From NCBI GenBank assembly GCA_944548615.1, contig OX155964.1, positions 18,890,653 through 18,954,652 on the forward strand: DNA of 64,000 bases, written 5' to 3'. The stretch's first letter is position 1; each line of letters begins with the position of its first letter. The stretch is from Micropterix aruncella. Lineage: Eukaryota; Arthropoda; Insecta; Lepidoptera; Micropterigidae. The notes under the pieces were generated by a model, which was not told where the DNA came from, searched no databases, and saw nothing but the letters and a program-made list of their open reading frames with translations. The translations under genes were made by a program, and so were the position numbers. Below, in pieces: positions 21,869 through 35,200 of this stretch.

Positions 21869-23557
21869 ATGCTAAATCTTTCAAGGATAGGCCTTCACAA
21901 CTCAGGACTAGCTATCTCCCCCTCCAAGAGTAGCGCCGTTATCTTCACTCGGAGAAATATTCCCCCAGTAGTGAATATAACATTCAATAATTCCCTAATT
22001 CCCATCAAGGCGCAAGCCAAATTCCTTGGGGTTATCCTAGACACCAAACTACTATGGAGGGGATACATCGAGCAGGTCGTTTCCAGCGGGGAAAAGTCAC
22101 TGAATGTTCTTCGGGCAGTCAGTGGAGTGTGGTGGGGGTCACATCCCTTCACAGTTAAGCTCCTCCACAACTGTCTCATTCGTTCTCACATCGACTATGC
22201 TGCCTTTATCTGCTACCCTATGAGCTTGAAAATGCAAAGGAAACTAAGCACCCTTCAATTTAAAGGCCTCCGATGCACCATTGGCGCCATGGGAAGCTCT
22301 CCCACTAATGCCCTACTAGCCGAGTCTTGTGAACCTCCAGTCAACCTCCGATGTCAACTACTAGCAGATAGATTTTATATTAAACGCCTTCAGCTCGTCA
22401 ATCACCCTCTTATTCCTAAAATCACCCTTCTCTCCGAATTGCTGAGAAACACTCCAAATAACAAAGCCCCCGCCCTCTGCGTTAGTCATAGGAAACTATA
22501 CCGCCTCAAGGACATCATTCACAGGAATGCTCTCCTCCCAGACTTCCATCTCCCCTTCGAAGACAGACTTACCACCCCGGACATCTTCTCTCAAACCGTC
22601 TTGTCGAAATGTCCAGTAGGGCAGCCCCCATCACCTCTAAACAATGCCGTATTTTTGGACCTCGTAGCATCCAGGTTCCCTGGCTGGGACCTCATATTTA
22701 CAGACGGCTCCAAGACAGAAGCTGGGGGGTACGTGGGGGTGGGAATTTTTCACCACAACCGCAGAGTTCCCATCGCTTATAAATTACACAGCAAAGCATC
22801 AATCTTCACCGCTGAAAGTGTTGCCCTCCTGAAAGCCCTCGAGTACATCCTGACTAACCATATTTCCCCATGTGCCATTTTTAGCGACTCCCTAAGTCTG
22901 GTAGAGAAATTAAACAATCCGGCCATCTCACATCGCCCTTCTCACCTGGAAAACCAGATCCGATCCCTGTTCCGCACTGTCAGAGAGAGAGGGGATGAAG
23001 TAGTACTCACGTGGATTCCAGGCCACTCAGGAATAGCCGGTAACGAATCGGCGGATATGTTGGCTAATGAGGCCCGCTCTAGGGGAGCCCTCCTCCGTAT
23101 CAAAATCCCTGCGTCGGACATCCTCCCCCAAATAGAAGAAGAAACGAAGGACTGCTGGAAGAAGAGTTATCTTTCTTCTTGCAAGTCTAAAGGTCAACAT
23201 TATTTTCTTATAAATCCCCACCTTCACAACAAACCTTGGTATTTTAAAAAACCTTTCAGGCGGAAAGAGATCTCCACAATTTGCAGAATGCGCATAGGCC
23301 ACTGCTCAACGCCCGCACACCTATATCGTATAAAAGTAATTCCGTCCCCACAGTGTGATTGTGGATTTGATATCTGCACCGTGGATCACCTCTTCTTTAA
23401 TTGCCCTCTCCTTAACAACTTTCCTTCGTTCATTCCTAATCTCATTCAATTGAAAATCGAACTCCCTACCAAAATCGATATCCTTCTGGCGTCCAATTCC
23501 ATTAAAATTTATCGAGTCATCGCTAAATTCGTTAACCTAAATCATTTAGCCATTTAA
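21869..23557 (+). mobile_element. 5'-truncated LINE ORF2: RT end, RNase H, zinc block (I-group)
   Basis: An intact 562-codon frame. Residues 1-150 hold the end of the RT (KAQAKFLGVILDTKLLW; NCLIRSHIDYAAFI). Residues about 275-405 are an RNase H domain with acidic residues in FTDGSKTE, TAESVALLKALE, FSDSLSLVE and GNESADMLANEA. A Cys/His tail follows (CDCGFDICTVDHLFFNC). The initiating Met is an artefact of truncation, as the RT palm with its YxDD is missing. A GC-rich 3' region to about 23820 is probably its 3'UTR. RNase H in a LINE places it in the I/LOA group. The absence of stops suggests recent insertion. Confidence 0.9.
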
Positions 23558-24639
23558 CCCATATTCCGAAATGCCTTCTGGGGGTGGCCGCTTCCGTTCG
23601 CTGCTCCGGGATCGGACCCGCCTTGTGACGACAGGCCGATGGAAATGTGGCCCCGTTGTCGAGGTTGGCTGTGGAAAAAGTCGCTGAATAGGGCGAGTTT
23701 TTGGCAGTAGCTTGCGGTCAATGGACGACACATTCCCGGTGCGGCCGATGCCGGGGGGGTTGGGGGGGCTGCTCTCGGGGGGCGGTGGGGAGCGGCGCTG
23801 CCCCCAGAAGCACTTCTCTATTACCCTGACCCTTCTCCTTTTTCTTCCTCCAAAATATTCCCCTAATATTCTGTTATGTTTTTAGTCTCTATGTTGTCTT
23901 CTGTGTATGCAATTGTGATGTCCCTTCCTTTTTGTTTTTTTTTTGTAGGTACTAACATTAACAGTAGTCATCCTCCCGTCAACAATACATACAAACTGGC
24001 ACAAAATCACCAGCACCCTAGCTGCGTGGAATTGCCACAAGGAAAAGAAAGAAGAAGAAGAAGGATAGGCCACCTGGAGCAGTCTGACCATCTTGCTGGG
24101 GATCGACCTCTTCACCCTCAAAGTTCGTACAATCGCAAGTTTTATGAGACGGTTATCATGGCTATATGACTAAAGTATAATGGTATCCGTTGGTGACTTG
24201 TAGTGGACATCCAGTGTTTTGGGTCATTCACTGTCATCACAACTGTTATTTTGCGGTCCAAGGGATTGGAATCACATTATGAATGTTTCTATTATCCGTT
24301 TCTTGCGAACCAGCGCTCTAAATAAATTAATCAGTGCTGCCCAGTTCATTCAGATATTAGTGTGTGGCATAATTACATCTTTAATTATGTACATCTTTGG
24401 CCATTGCCATTCTTCTCTGTATTTCTGGTAGACAGCTTCCATCTGTAAAACTATGGGATCCAAGATATATGAAAATGTCCACAACATCAATGCCCTGACT
24501 GATTGAAGTTGACATCTGAGAGCTTGCCAGATTGGTTGTCGATCATGGACTTCTGTTGATAGCGATTCCCATATCAGCGGCGCATTCATGTAGGGTGCGG
24601 ATGTTGCTAGCAACACTGTGGAAATTTAGAAAACCACAT
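23558..24639. other. LINE 3'UTR and unassigned repeat DNA
   Basis: 23560-23820 is G-rich with GGGGGG runs and probably belongs to the LINE upstream. GAAGAAGAAGAAG near 24050 may mark its tail. 24180-24620 has minus-strand open frames without a clear motif and looks like old transposon DNA. Confidence 0.4.
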
Positions 24640-24898
24640 TTAACCCTTCAAGCCTCGGCCCCTCAGCCGATTGACAAGTTGATGTCCCAAAATATTTTTG
24701 TAAAAATTAGTAAAAAAATTGAATTATGACACTGTCTTACCAAAACATTAATTACTGCCAAACCACTGTACTTATAATTAAAATAAAACATATTAACATA
24801 ATAAAACATAATAAAATAAAACTAATTAAATTAAAACGGGGCCGTTACGCTGAATCGTGTTGTGGCCGATATCGGTCAATCGGGGCCTGAAGGGTTAA
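24640..24898. mobile_element. TTAA MITE family, copy D
   Basis: TTAA at 24640-24643 and 24895-24898; ends CCCTTCAAGCCTCGG and GGGGCCTGAAGGG. Confidence 0.85.
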
Positions 24899-25180
24899 GA
24901 TGTATATACTGTGAGTTTTTTATTAGCGTATAAGCTATATGCTAGATATACTTATAACCTGTAGATACCCTAGATATATAAAAGGTTTACACTGTCAGTT
25001 TTTTATTGGCGGCATCCTTGAAGTATGTGGATTAAAACGAACAAAAAATCAAGTTTTTGATATCAAAAGTTGCTTATCTGAGCGTACTGATTCACCCGCT
25101 TCAAAGATGCCTTACGCCTGTATAAGAGGATGATAGTATGTATACTGATCCCACTTTTTTACACCTTTGAACAGTGTGGA

Positions 25181-25745
25181 GTTGTCAGTTACTACGGGCG
25201 AACCCGTCCCAGGAAGGTAAACAATGTGCAATCATTCTTTCAACCATGGGGTAAACGTACGCCTTACCACTGGGCACTGGGAAATGAGCCTTGCAAGCCG
25301 ACGTCACACCCTTACTACCAGATTTGGATGAATTTCTCCATCCTCTGGTCTGGTCATGGATTCGAGGTCGCTCGCACGGCCTCTACCTGATATTAGCGGT
25401 TATTCAGTTCGAATTTATCACAGACCGTTGCCCATCAATATCACACGGGATCTGGTGGCCAACGGATCGCTTCAAAGATAGCTGACGTCAAGCCAACAAC
25501 CACCCTCGCTGCTTACGTACGTTTCCAAACCCCCCGTTATTCGAATGCGCTAACCACCCAGTATCGCCCGAGGTGTTCGCCCAGATTGGAACAACCGATT
25601 GCCTGTCCACGACAGAGCCATGGAAGAGTTTACAGAGTCCTTTCCATGTCAGTCTCTCTTCGAGGAGGCTACCAGATGGGAGTTAAACCGTGAGTTGAGC
25701 GGACCCAAAATTACAAATAGGTCATCAGGTACAAGCTGCGTGAAA
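25181..25745 (+). repeat. GTTGTC repeat family, copy 1
   Basis: Starts GAGTTGTCAGTTACTACGGG, then CGAACCCGTCC, and continues with blocks shared with 40588-41265, 61511-62205 and (inverted) 36602-36931. The 5' segment can fold as ACGGG-CGAA-CCCGT in the sister copies. No coding pattern. Confidence 0.7.
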
Positions 25746-25767
25746 CCGTTACACCTTTGAACAGTCT

Positions 25768-25965
25768 ATGTCAACTTTTTCATTATGGATAAGAATTGCC
25801 CATGCAAGGGCCTCTAGAACAAACTCGTGGATAGCAATGGGCATGTCCATTGAGTATTGTAGATTTAACAGACACCTACACATTCTGGATAAGGCAACTT
25901 GTCGGAGCTACAGAATGGAGGAGACAGCGGAGCATGTGAACTGTGCATGTCAGCATATAAAATGA
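25768..25965 (+). mobile_element. LINE C-terminal Cys/His fragment
   Basis: The frame includes YCRFNRHLHILDKATCR and MEETAEHVNCACQHI, the same kind of C-terminal block as at 5759-5992 (GHC..N.HL....C..C..EET..HV...C). Degenerate and short. Confidence 0.55.
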
Positions 25966-26221
25966 GAATCACAGGAAATTACTTAATAAATATGGCGGAA
26001 ATATGCAGGGCGCGACCTTTGTAGATTCTACAAATGGCTTTTAGCGTGAGCTGGCTGTAGGACCTGTAGGCAACAATCTTCACCTGTAGGCATGAAAGTA
26101 TACACGGGGTAATGTACCAAGGCTCCACATGGACAGTCAAGTGCGGGTGTCGGACTACTGACAATCAACCCCAAACTCAGTCATCATAATCAACTCTGCG
26201 ATGGGCAACTAGTATCATGTC

Positions 26222-26740
26222 TTAGTTTATTTATTTATTTATTTATTAGTTTCAAATATTATTCAAGAGCATTACAGACGAATCCAATTCGCCCTTGAAT
26301 ATAAAATCTAGAGTGTACCTAAGTCTAAAAATAAATGACTTACATAACTAAATTAATGCTAACATTGAACAAGAAAAAAACATAAAAATATAAAAATAAA
26401 TAAAAGACAGATTATGATAAACATGAAATAGCAGGGAGTTGCCTTTTTAGCTGCCAAAGGGATATACAAAAGATGTCTATTTATGTGGGTAAGGAATTAA
26501 GAAGAGCTATAACCCTCCCCACTGGCCTGTCAACAAAAATATTTGTACGATGGTACGGCACATTAAACAATAGATGCGATCTCCTCGCTGTGTAATTTAC
26601 CGGTACGTACAATTCAAACTTACATAGTATCTCTGGCAAATAAATAGTTCCTTGAATTAATTTATATGCAAATATAATTAGGGAAATATATCGAAGCGTT
26701 TCAAGAGTGTTGTATCCTACCATTCCTAGCACAAAATCGG
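26222..26740 (-). mobile_element. LINE RT C-terminal fragment with (TTTA)n-side tail
   Basis: The minus-strand frame from 26732 reads MLGMVGYNTLETLRYISLII, FAYKLIQGTIYLPEI, RRSHLLFNVPYHRTNIFVDR, PVGRVIALLNSL. This is a jockey-like RT C-terminus. The element's 3' side at 26222-26250 is a run of ATTT units on the plus strand. Confidence 0.75.
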
Positions 26741-28339
26741 ACGGAATAATAAATGTGGTATGGATAAATATTGTATTTTCTGTAATAAATGTATTTTAAA
26801 AATTTTCTTTGAATACGCTCTACCATCTGAATGTATTTTTATCATCTGAATGTATTAGTATCATGTCTGACCAGTGGCGTAGCTACTAAGGTGCTAGGTG
26901 GTGCAGTGCACCAGAGCTCACAGTGCTAGCAGGCCCACAGGGCTTTTGCTTGTCGGTCTAACTAAAATTATTACGATATTTTATGATATCTTGATTATTC
27001 AAATAAATCTCAATTTCCTCAAAAACGCCACCTAGACCCAACTAGTAGAACTATTTATAAAACCCCGAAAATCAAAAGAACTAGTTAGGAAAAAATCATG
27101 AACGAAAAAATACTAGTGTCGCTTTTAAGCTAAAACAACAACTAAAAAAGGAAAGAAACTAAACAAAAGTTATCTAAAATGGACAAATTTTTGTTAGGAT
27201 TTTGGTGTCAAGTTTGATATCTTGTGGCTTCTGGTGACTTGTATACCTGAAACTAAGTGTAAACATAGGGAATTGATGATCACTTGCAATCACCAATCAA
27301 ACAACACTAAATTAAAAAGCAATTTATTGCGAGGGCTACTATAAAACAAATATATTTTTACAATTTACAAGTTTACAAACTAATGACTAGATAATATACT
27401 TTAAATACACTACTCGCTGATTTTTTTCATATCAATAATATGTGCATCCGTAAACTTTAAATTTTGTACTGTTTCATAAAATATTGCGCCATAGAAAAAT
27501 ACCGTCTCCTAACACTCTTTTCCAAGCATTTATTGCTACGATTCTATAATCCAAAAGCATACCAATTTTGAGAAAAATATTTCAATTTTGACTTTAGAGA
27601 TATACCGTAATAATAATCCTACGTAAAGTCTAACTTTGTACCATTATTGTTTTTTTTTTTGAAAAATTATGGTTCATTTTCTTAAGACTATGGGAGAACA
27701 AATCAATCGAGCATCTCTCACAGCCGATTTGTCAAAAATTAATTATTGCACGCTACGCCCTAAACTTTCCTGCTATAATCCTGTATTCAGTCTCTATCGT
27801 CACATCCATTTTAGGACATCATTTCTCATCCCGCTATTCCACATACAAAACTTATCAACTACTACTACTACTCCATTTTCCTTTTTATTACACTTCGCTG
27901 CACTGAATCACTCGCGTAAACTATGCAACAATCGCTATAGAATAAGACTTTTTATATCACAATAACTTACCTCAATGGGTTTTATAAATTTTGTTAAGTG
28001 AGGTGATTGAGAAGGAAGATCTTAAAGTGGTTTTTTAAAGTAAACTCGTAAGATTATTGTACGGTAAGGAAAATGGTACCTTCATGCCATATGAGATTTT
28101 CCTTATCAATCAGTTCTCGTCAATGCATATTTTTCAACGAAAAAGTGTTTTTTTTTTTTATTTGTTGTGTGGGGCATTTTTAAGGTCTTTATGAGCCTTG
28201 TAAAACTGCGACCATTGCTGATCTATTGTGTTCGTCACCTACTATAGCTCTGCGCTAAGCCTCGTGTCATTTAAGAACCGCAACAGGCTTTTAGCGTCAG
28301 ATTGTTTTACCTCCTCAGGTTGGAGGTAAAGACCACCAA
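26741..28339. other. Intergenic, nothing assigned
   Basis: AT-rich DNA. The open frame at 27669-27965 has no recognisable motif; no splice-consistent exon found. Confidence 0.4.
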
Positions 28340-28830
28340 AGTGGGTGAATCTTTTACGCATCAGCGGGCCTCACTCGCACATGAGGTGCAGGGGAATTTC
28401 CTCTGCCCCTTGGCAGAACCTACACATTTTCGTGTCCCGGTGCTTGAGGTTGTACATGACGTGTTCGTTCAGCCCACAATGCCCCGTGAGTCTCCTCACC
28501 AGTATGCGTAGATTGTTCCTATTTAGCGTTAAGGCTACACGGGCCGTCGCTTTGGAATGATTCAACCCTGGCGTGTTTTTCCAGCGGTTGATGGATTGTT
28601 CTAAACATATTTTTTTGAGCATTAGGTTTGTGAGGCTTTTTGGTACGCCGCAGCAAGGTTCGGGGCCGTATAACGTTCCCTTTGCTCCCGTCTCAGCGGC
28701 GGTATAACGACCTTTATGGGCCTCAGAGAGCGAGGTAAATTCGTTTTTGTCTTATTTATAATGTCGATAGCGATAGTCTTAGCTTTTATAAGATAAATAT
28801 TGACGAAAATTAGCTCATGAGTCATATTGA
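28340..28830 (-). mobile_element. LINE C-terminal fragment (R1/LOA type)
   Basis: The minus-strand frame 28622-28371 reads ARVALTLNRNNLRILVRRLT, GHCGLNEHVMYNL, and DTKMCRFCQGAEEIPLHLMC. This is the conserved segment after the RNase H or RT domain with the LTGHC..N.H and CxxC...H...C pattern. Upstream on the minus strand (28825-28622) another short frame is probably the 3' part of the same element. Confidence 0.65.
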
Positions 28831-29098
28831 AGAACTAGGATATTAGGGTGAAGGATACAAGAAGGCGTTTTCGAATTTCCATTCTTCGACAAAGAGAGCG
28901 CCGAGATAATCTCGGGGCGCGCAGCACGGGCGGTAGGGAAGACGGAACAACGTCGTAAAATATGCATCGACGGTACGTTAGAGAGAAATAAATGTAAAAC
29001 GACACTAAAAAGGGTACATAAACGCGGGCGTCGTCGGAAGCGCCGCGCGGAGAGCGAGAGCGTCGGGTCTAAGCGCGAGAATCCCCGTCGGCGAGGAG

Positions 29099-29224
29099 TC
29101 AGAAGGCGTCCTTGGCGGCCGACACGAAGGCCAGGAAGTCGGCCGTCTTGTGGGCCGCGTGGGCCGAGTGGGCCGCGTGCGCCGCGTGCGCCGCGTGGGC
29201 CGGGTGGGCCGCGAGGGCCGCGGG
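29099..29224 (-). other. In-frame 41-codon extension after the zinc-finger TGA
   Basis: After TGA (29227-29225, followed by CCC) the same frame stays open for 41 codons to a second TGA at 29101-29099. The extension has an Ala-Ala-His run and then ends KTADFLAFVSAAKDAF, which looks like an ordinary globular C-terminus. It may be made by stop-codon readthrough, or the first TGA may be an allele or a sequencing error. Confidence 0.55.
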
Positions 29225-32200
29225 TCAGGAGAGCGCGGCGAGGGGCGCGGCGAGGGGCGAGGGCGCGGGCGCCGGCACGGCCCGCGCCAGCGCGCCCCCC
29301 GCCGCGCCCTGCTGGCTCAGCTCCGCCTTCACGCGCCGCGCGATGTGCGAGCGGGTGTGCTTCCGCAGGTGGTCCTTCCGGTAGAAACCTGCCCGTGCAA
29401 AAAATACACATTAGACAACGTCTCTCGCGCCGACGTCGAAGGGTCGCCGCTCCGCCGTCCCTAGCCGCCGAACGTTTGCCGAAAATCACATTTCGAGCCG
29501 GGTTCGTTGAGACGCTTTCGGGTGCATTTCTATTGATTTTACGCATCGGAGAAACCGACATATTTGCAGTTTCGCATTTGTAACTATGACAACGTTTCAC
29601 TTGACATTTTTAACATATCTAACGTCCGCAGAGCAATTTTGGAGTATGCGACGGCGGTTATATTAACCGTTCCGAGGCCGTTGTGAAAATGTTTAATGCG
29701 AGTGCGGAAAATTACTTAGCGTAAATAACACACCTGCGCTCGCATTCCCGAAATCGAACGAATACATTCATACAGACCGACGAAGGTAACAAAAATATTC
29801 AGAATGTCTAGATGCAGGAAGCGCTTTGAATATTTTGCAAAAGGAAAGAAAGATAAAAGAATTTAATTTCGCAATTCGGGAAAATCCAATTTGTACAAAA
29901 GAAGCGTTTCAATATTTCATTAAGTCACATCCGGTGGTCGCTTCGGCTTAGCTCGGTCTCCAACTCAGCATCACAAAAGAAAGAATAGAGAATTCCATAA
30001 AAAAACTTAGATTCTATTGCATTTTAAAAAGTACCCCTAAAATTATATTTCTATGTATTTACTTATTTTATGACTCTTGATCCTATTCCTGAGATATCTC
30101 AGAGGCTCGAGACCTCAAAAGATTGTTTTATAATTTTTATGCCCATAAAAACCATGAACTTTTGTGTTTAGGTAAATTTAGTCAAACATGCAAGGTTTGT
30201 ATAAAAAGTATCGGAAACATTTTTTTCCTGATGTGACTGTACGTCGGAGCGCGCTTGTACCATGCTCGGCGGTGACGATGTGACCTTCAAGACGCCCCAG
30301 TTACCTGCGAACGTTCATTGAGGCTAGATCGAATTTTTAGCGGACTCCTGTCGAATGACTCGCCATCAAATTTTGTGTTGATCTGGGGAAATCGGGGACG
30401 GAGACGTTATTCGTGGTTTGCCAAGTGTTCAAGGATTAACCATGTCACACACTGCAGTTTGTAAGTGGCACAAGCTCTTCAAAGATAACCGAGTGAATGT
30501 GGAGGAGGAGCCCCATCTAGACTACCTGACGATAAAAGGTATTGCGAAGACTCCCCAATCCCCGTACAGTCTAGACTTAGCACCAGCAGACTCTTTCCTA
30601 TTCTCAAAAGTGAAATCCCTCAAAGGACACCACCATAGGACCCTAAATACTACTTTCCCCCATACTTTTTATACAAACCCTGTATATAGCAATGCAACAT
30701 AACAACTTAGAAATCTTATAAAGAGCTCAGGAACTAAGAAATTAAAGTTATAACGCATACATTTAATCTGTTCTCATTCGAGTCTTAGTGTTCAATCAGC
30801 AAGGCGTTTTTTCTAGTGTTGCAAATCATTAAATTTGGAGCAGTTCTTTGCATACAAATTCCAAGCGATTTTTATGAGTTGGCAAAGCAACTTTTTCGGT
30901 CGGTTGATTTTCCATCTTTTACAACAGGCAAGAAAGAGACAAGCATCAACAGTAGAAAGGAAACAATAAATAATCGGTCTCGCCAACTTTGTCCTCGAAA
31001 GAAATAAATACCTAATCTGCGTCTTTTTATTATAATATGATCATTTATTAGTCACCTTTTCCGCACTCCTGGCAGATGTGTCGTTTTTCCCCCGAATGGA
31101 TAACGAAATGGAGAGTGAGCTGCTCTTTCCTCTTAAACGCTTTCAGACAGACTGAACAGACGAAGGGGCGCTCCGGGTTGTGCGATTGCTTGTGCCTCGT
31201 CAGGTGATCTTTCCGTTTCAGAGCGGCGTTGCAAATATCGCATATGAATCTGTGACAAAGACGAAAATCATACTCTGAGAGTCAGGGGTGCAGTTTGAGG
31301 AGTGCCAAGGAAGGAAATTTAAAAAATCCTTTTCTATCGTTACGTCAACCATTCCTTTTGTGACTCAAAACTTAATAATTAAAAAAAATAAGTTACAAGT
31401 GTAATAAAAATCAATCGATCAAAGTATACAATTAAAAAAAAAACATATTATCCTAGGTTTTTGAGAGATAGAAACATTGTTTGTCAAAAAAAAATACACC
31501 AAATTGAAAGCATTTATTTCCTCTACGCGATGGTAAAGGTATCCCAAAACATAAAACCAGCTTTTATTTTGAATTTGGAATCGTTTTGTTGTGTTAAACG
31601 ATTCGGCATTTCATAAAGTCAGTATGTATCGACTGAGAATACAGACATAACTGTCCGCTGTCTGACAACGAAGCAAGCGAAGTTGCGGGCAAAACCTACC
31701 GTAAAGGCTGATTTACATTGAGATTACGCTGCGATTGAGATTATCCTGAGATTACATTGAGATTACACCGACTTTAAACTCAAAAAAAGTCAGTGCTGAC
31801 CCGGTACTGTTATTGTGTAAATTGATTTCAAGTCAGTACAGCGCTGCCGCATCAGTGCTGACTTCAATATTCTCGCTATATACAGTAGATCCCCGATTAT
31901 CCGCGAGCGGATGATTATCCGCGAGAGCTGCGAAAAATGTTTTTGAAGAGTTTGTGTTGTCAAGAAGCAAAAACGAGTGACTTTTTCTTTTGAAAAAAGA
32001 CATAACTTTTTTTTTTTATTATTGTATTTTCTTTACTGTTATTTAGGGATTTATACTTAGAGCAAAGATTTATGCCATACTGTACATACATATTTAGTCT
32101 TTTTATTCTTTTTTTGGGTTATCCGCCATTTTTGCTATCCGCGGTGTGCTTGCCACCCTATTTCGTGGATAATTGGGGCTCTACTGTATTTTGAAATCAG

Positions 32201-35200
32201 TCCGCATTTTGAAATCGGGCCACGTGTAAACAAAGTCAGTAGTTGGTCAGTCGCTGGCACTGCGTTGTAGGGTGACGTCGAGTCATATGGAAAATGTTAA
32301 CTATCTAAGATGATGCAATTTTCCTGACTGACTTTAATAACTTGCGTTCACCATTAAAATATAACTACGACTGATTGGCTGTATGTAAACAGTGTGAGTT
32401 TGTTTGCGGCGCCAGCACTGACGCCTGTAACTGGTTCAATGTAAATATGCGGCAATAATACTTAATACACTAATAATATATTGGAGGAGGTAATATTTAC
32501 CTCCTCTCCATGGTGTGGCCGACGAGATGCTGCTCAAGCATCCCTCTCTCAGGATAAGCCATGTGACACTCGGGGCAACAATACAAGGTGCTGCCGTCCA
32601 ACGCTGTCGTAAGCCGGATTTCTCCGGGTTTGGGTCTCGGTTTTTTCTCCTTCGGGGGCTTTTTCTTTTTTTTCTTCTTGCTGCCAGTCGACGAGCCTAT
32701 GTTGCCCGTTATACTCTGACCCATCATGTTGGTTTGTACTACGGTCACGTTGGCAGGCATCTGCAAAACAAAAGATAAATGAAATACCATGATTTTCGTT
32801 ACACTTTTATCACCCACTACCAACTTCTTTCCCTTTCCCTAGATTCATTTTTTTTATTAACCTTGCTTTAGATGATTACGTGAAAATTTCACATTGTTAC
32901 AAATTATAATAGAATGCTATTGTAAATATAATTTCATTTCATGCTATTGTAAATATAATTGTATAAATAATTTTATGACAAGATGCTATTGTAAATATAA
33001 TTTCAAGATCATTGACTGAGTGGAGCGATAGGCATCCTGATTCAAGTTTGGCATTTCATCTGTTTGTAAATTTGTTTGTTACATGGTCTCAACCAAATGT
33101 GTTGATTGATCTTTTTTTAAATTTGGCATGAATGATGATGATGATAGAGGCCAGTCATATGACCTAGTCATTCGTTAAGGACCATTGTAGCTTATCCCCA
33201 TAACTGTCAGTACTCCCAACCTACAGATCCTGCAATCAATTTACCTGACGGTCAGAACCATAGCTATCTCTTATGCACCCATTACTTTTTCTACCTGATA
33301 GCCAACGATGGACACAAGCACACCATGTGCCCTGCTGACACCGCTATCCCAAAAGTGTGAAGGTGTTTTTTGACCCGGATTTGGTTGGTTTTCTTACGGG
33401 ATAGTCTTCAACAGTGACTAGTTAGTCTGAGAAGGTTGGTTTCTGGAAAAGGTTGTTTTTCTTCCGGGATAGTCTCAACCAGTATCTAGTTAGTCTGAGA
33501 GTGGATTCCTTAATAGCACACCTTGCTTGCCGTAGATTTGTTCCCTTCCACCTTGCGTTAACCCAATATCCGGTTCTGTCTAGCAGTGGGGTTCTCGTGT
33601 ATCTGTCAATGGCATTATCGGCTCCTACCCAATTGGGGGGTTGGCCTGAACGTTCCTTGTAGTCATTAAAAAGACGTACTATATGTGTATTTTCTGATTC
33701 CGATTCAACATAGCAAGGGACTCCGACCATTCGCCTCCAGCACCCCAGTCTAGGGATGGACATCGATGTCCGATATATGAAAACATCGATGGTTAGAATT
33801 CGATGTTCGATGGTGCCTTATTGATGTTTTGGCACCATCGATGTTCCTCCATATTTCTTATCTATACATTCTTTATTCAGACTAATACATTCAGACTAAC
33901 TAGATATTTCTTATCTATACATTATGTTTTCTATTACCATATATGAATAATATTTATCAAAAACTATATTTCTAAACACTTTAAACGACGAATTTTGGAA
34001 ATTAATTGATCAAACATGGCCATTTCCTATTTTTAACGTAGATTTAATTACTTTTTATGTGTTTTATTTTGAAAACCTGTATTAAATTTTATACATAATA
34101 TCTATTATTGATTTTATTACAAGAAAACTTATACGGACTGTCAGCAAAATGAGCAACAAACAATGTTTTTTAAAAGAAAATATAAATGTTTTGATGATTT
34201 TAATATTGATGATTTGCTAAAAATATTTTTCAACCATCGATGTTTGCATTACAATGTTGGTATCGATGATAATATTGATGTTTTTCCGTAGATGTCGATC
34301 CCTACCACACTCTAATTCGAATAGGAATAGGGAAATATTAACACTAATTAAACGGATTTTAGTGTTTTATGGTGATGCCTCGTTTTTCAGCCTGCGGCTA
34401 GGAGCCAAGATAAATCTTTAGCCATTGCAATTCTTCTTCTTCTTGTGGTGCAATGTTTGCTACTGAACGTTGGTTATCATATTGGCTACGCCAACTTTAT
34501 TGGCCGCCGCTTGAAACAAAACTAAAGTAGATTCCTGAAACAATTCCCGTATATTGAAGAGTTAAGATGTTCTTCTTCGGACCGCAAAATAAAAATGTAA
34601 ATGACTCACGGCAGCGTTGAGTCCATTGGCAGCGACAGCGGCCGTGAGCAAATTGTCGGCGTCGCGCTTTCCATCGCCCGAAGAGTACTTCAGCAAATGA
34701 TGCAGACCCAGAGGCAGTGCTGACGCTGGTAGTGTCGACAGGTAATCTGCTACTGCAGAACCCGGCGCCGCTAAAGACTGCCACGCTGAGGAAATGTACA
34801 CTTATTTTATTCTAACGGGTACAGGACAACCCCATATGTGATATTTATATTGATATATATTCATCCCATTACTGATCTGCTATCTCAGACAGTTGCGACA
34901 TTCTAGCATAGTAACCTAGAAGGCAAACAAGTCAAAGAAGTCGCATATAAGTCGACCGGTGCGATTCAACCCTTAGTCTAAAATTGCTTAGCCGGGCGGC
35001 CGTCAGAGGCAGAGGCACTCGATGACCCATTTGAAGGCGTTGGTGTAAACAGGAGGTGAAAGAATCAATAATATTCGCAACAAATAATATTGATGATCTA
35101 CAGACTCTATATTGTAAAAACCTCAGACTGGAATTGAACAGTGGTAAAACGAAGTTACTAAATAATGGCCCCACATAAAAAAGTGCAGTGTTGTCTGTGA

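Noticed and set aside
24350..24616. LINE reverse-transcriptase fragment
   Set aside because: The open frame lacks any RT, RNase H or Cys/His motif that I can point to.
28815..29600. Long open frame on the minus strand through the GC-rich zinc-finger last exon
   Set aside because: It is a different frame over the conserved fourth finger; high GC makes stops rare. The finger frame is the real one.
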